A stretch of DNA of 6,584 nt from Sva-07 sp964549065 (GTDB taxonomy: Bacteria; Actinomycetota; Acidimicrobiia; Acidimicrobiales; Ilumatobacteraceae): positions 1 through 6,584 of the forward strand of contig CAZJUC010000188.1 in NCBI GenBank assembly GCA_964549065.1, read 5' to 3'. Below are positions 5,885 through 6,584 of the stretch, piece after piece. The notes beneath the pieces were generated by a model, which did no database searches, was not told where the DNA came from, and was given only the letters and a program-made list of their open reading frames with translations. How positions within the stretch are numbered: position 1 is the first letter of the stretch; the number at the start of each line of letters is the position of its first letter. The translations under genes and the position numbers were made by a program.

Positions 5885-6584
5885 TCAGAGCTGCGGGAAC
5901 ACGGTGTAGTTGGCACCTCCGGTGGCGACGAACTCGTCGCTCCACGACGTGCCGTAGACGTCCTGGACCTCCTGGGCCTTGTCGGAATCGGCGCCGTCGG
6001 GGGTGGACTCGATCGTCCATGCCTGGCGCTTGTAGGTCCAGTTGCCGGGGAACAGCGCGTGCGCCTGTTTCCACCATCCGATCGCGGCGTCGTGGTCGCC
6101 GCGGCGTTCGGCGGCAAGGCCCAGTTCGAAGCACGCGGCAGCTCGGCTGTGCTCGATCGGGCGCGGCTGCGACCGTTCGATCACCTCGGTGGGGGAGAGG
6201 GCGTAGCGGCTGTCGGCGCCCCGGTTCGCCCAGTCGACGATGGCCGCCCGGTACGCCTCGGCGGTTGCGGGCATCTGTTTGAACTCGCCGAGTACGGTGC
6301 GCGTCCGCTCGGACATCTCGTCGGTGATCTCGATCGCTGCGAACGGGCTCGGCTGGATCGAGGCGCCCTCGGGCGGGCGCACCAGCGTGCCGTTCTCGTC
6401 GATCCACACCGCCATCGGCACGTTGCTGATGCCGAGCTGTTCGTCCACCCGGTGGTCGCTGTCGATCAGCGACGGATGTGTCGGTGCCGCAGCCGCGATC
6501 CAGGGCCGGGCCTTCTCGGGGTCGAGGTCGAGCGCGATGGTCACCACGCTGAGGCCGAGCGGTTCGAGTTCTTCGTGGAGTGCC
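5885..6584 (-). CDS. Thioredoxin-fold (ResA/TlpA-like redoxin) protein with TPR-like C-terminus, 5' truncated by window
   Basis: The last 232 residues of a gene whose start lies beyond the right edge; the frame is open to base 6583. Fragment residues 1-70 look like the second half of a thioredoxin fold of the AhpC/TSA-ResA type: a helix (ALHEELEPLG), the strand LSVVTIALD, PTHPSLID (33-41), then the cis-proline segment GISNVPMAVWIDENG (51-65), which packs against the active site in this fold. The active-site motif itself (normally CxxC near the first helix) is upstream and not visible. The only Cys in the fragment is Cys151. Residues 105-190 are helical and include a TPR-like unit around AACFELGLAAERRGDHDAAIGWWKQAHALFPGN (149-181). 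A GTG at 6547 falls inside the thioredoxin fold and is not a credible start. Likely role: thiol-disulfide exchange or redox sensing; location cannot be judged without the N-terminus. It converges on the antiporter gene. Confidence 0.75.
   Translation of the reverse strand, partial: ALHEELEPLGLSVVTIALDLDPEKARPWIAAAAPTHPSLIDSDHRVDEQLGISNVPMAVWIDENGTLVRPPEGASIQPSPFAAIEITDEMSERTRTVLGEFKQMPATAEAYRAAIVDWANRGADSRYALSPTEVIERSQPRPIEHSRAAACFELGLAAERRGDHDAAIGWWKQAHALFPGNWTYKRQAWTIESTPDGADSDKAQEVQDVYGTSWSDEFVATGGANYTVFPQL

Noticed and set aside
1..6584. CRISPR array, tRNA/rRNA, insertion sequence, toxin-antitoxin, phage or defence genes
   Set aside because: Looked for and not seen: no regularly spaced repeats, no clover-leaf or rRNA-like segments, no transposase or integrase motifs, and all large gaps are explained by metabolic or transport genes.

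Overview
The window is GC-rich chromosomal DNA from what is probably an actinobacterium. I favour the Acidimicrobiia or a similar high-GC lineage from the GC-rich codon use, the GTG starts, the tight gene packing and the mix of families. This placement is inferred; no marker gene is present. I see no tRNA, rRNA, insertion sequence, phage gene, CRISPR array or plasmid function. It reads as ordinary housekeeping and accessory metabolism, not as a defence or mobile island.

Left part (1-2134, plus strand): the tail of an unidentified gene overlaps by four bases the start of a 669-residue CocE/NonD-type serine hydrolase with a complete Ser-Asp-His triad. This gene is followed after only two bases by an oppositely oriented operon.

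Middle (2137-3563, minus strand): a small START-like (SRPBCC) lipid or aromatic-binding protein is read first. It is coupled through a TGATG stop/start overlap to a short-chain dehydrogenase that resembles animal DHRS12. The two probably act on one hydrophobic substrate.

Divergent region (3564-3671): about 108 bases separate the SRPBCC start from the next plus-strand gene and contain a 48-base imperfect hairpin with 17 pairs. It is the main non-coding signal in the window.

Right part: a YegS/DgkB-type lipid kinase (3672-4547) and a CaCA-family sodium/calcium antiporter with an extra C-terminal membrane helix (4700-5806) lie in tandem on the plus strand. A minus-strand gene cut by the window end (5885-6584) encodes the C-terminal part of a thioredoxin-fold (ResA/TlpA-like) protein with a TPR-like tail. 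A small hairpin sits between this convergent pair.

Functionally, the lipid kinase, the SRPBCC/SDR pair and the antiporter are all membrane- or lipid-related, but nothing in the sequence ties them into one pathway. I did not find a convincing undescribed system. The points most worth following up are the divergent-region hairpin, the SRPBCC/DHRS12-like pair, the altered kinase motifs and the Asn/Asn ion-site signature of the antiporter.
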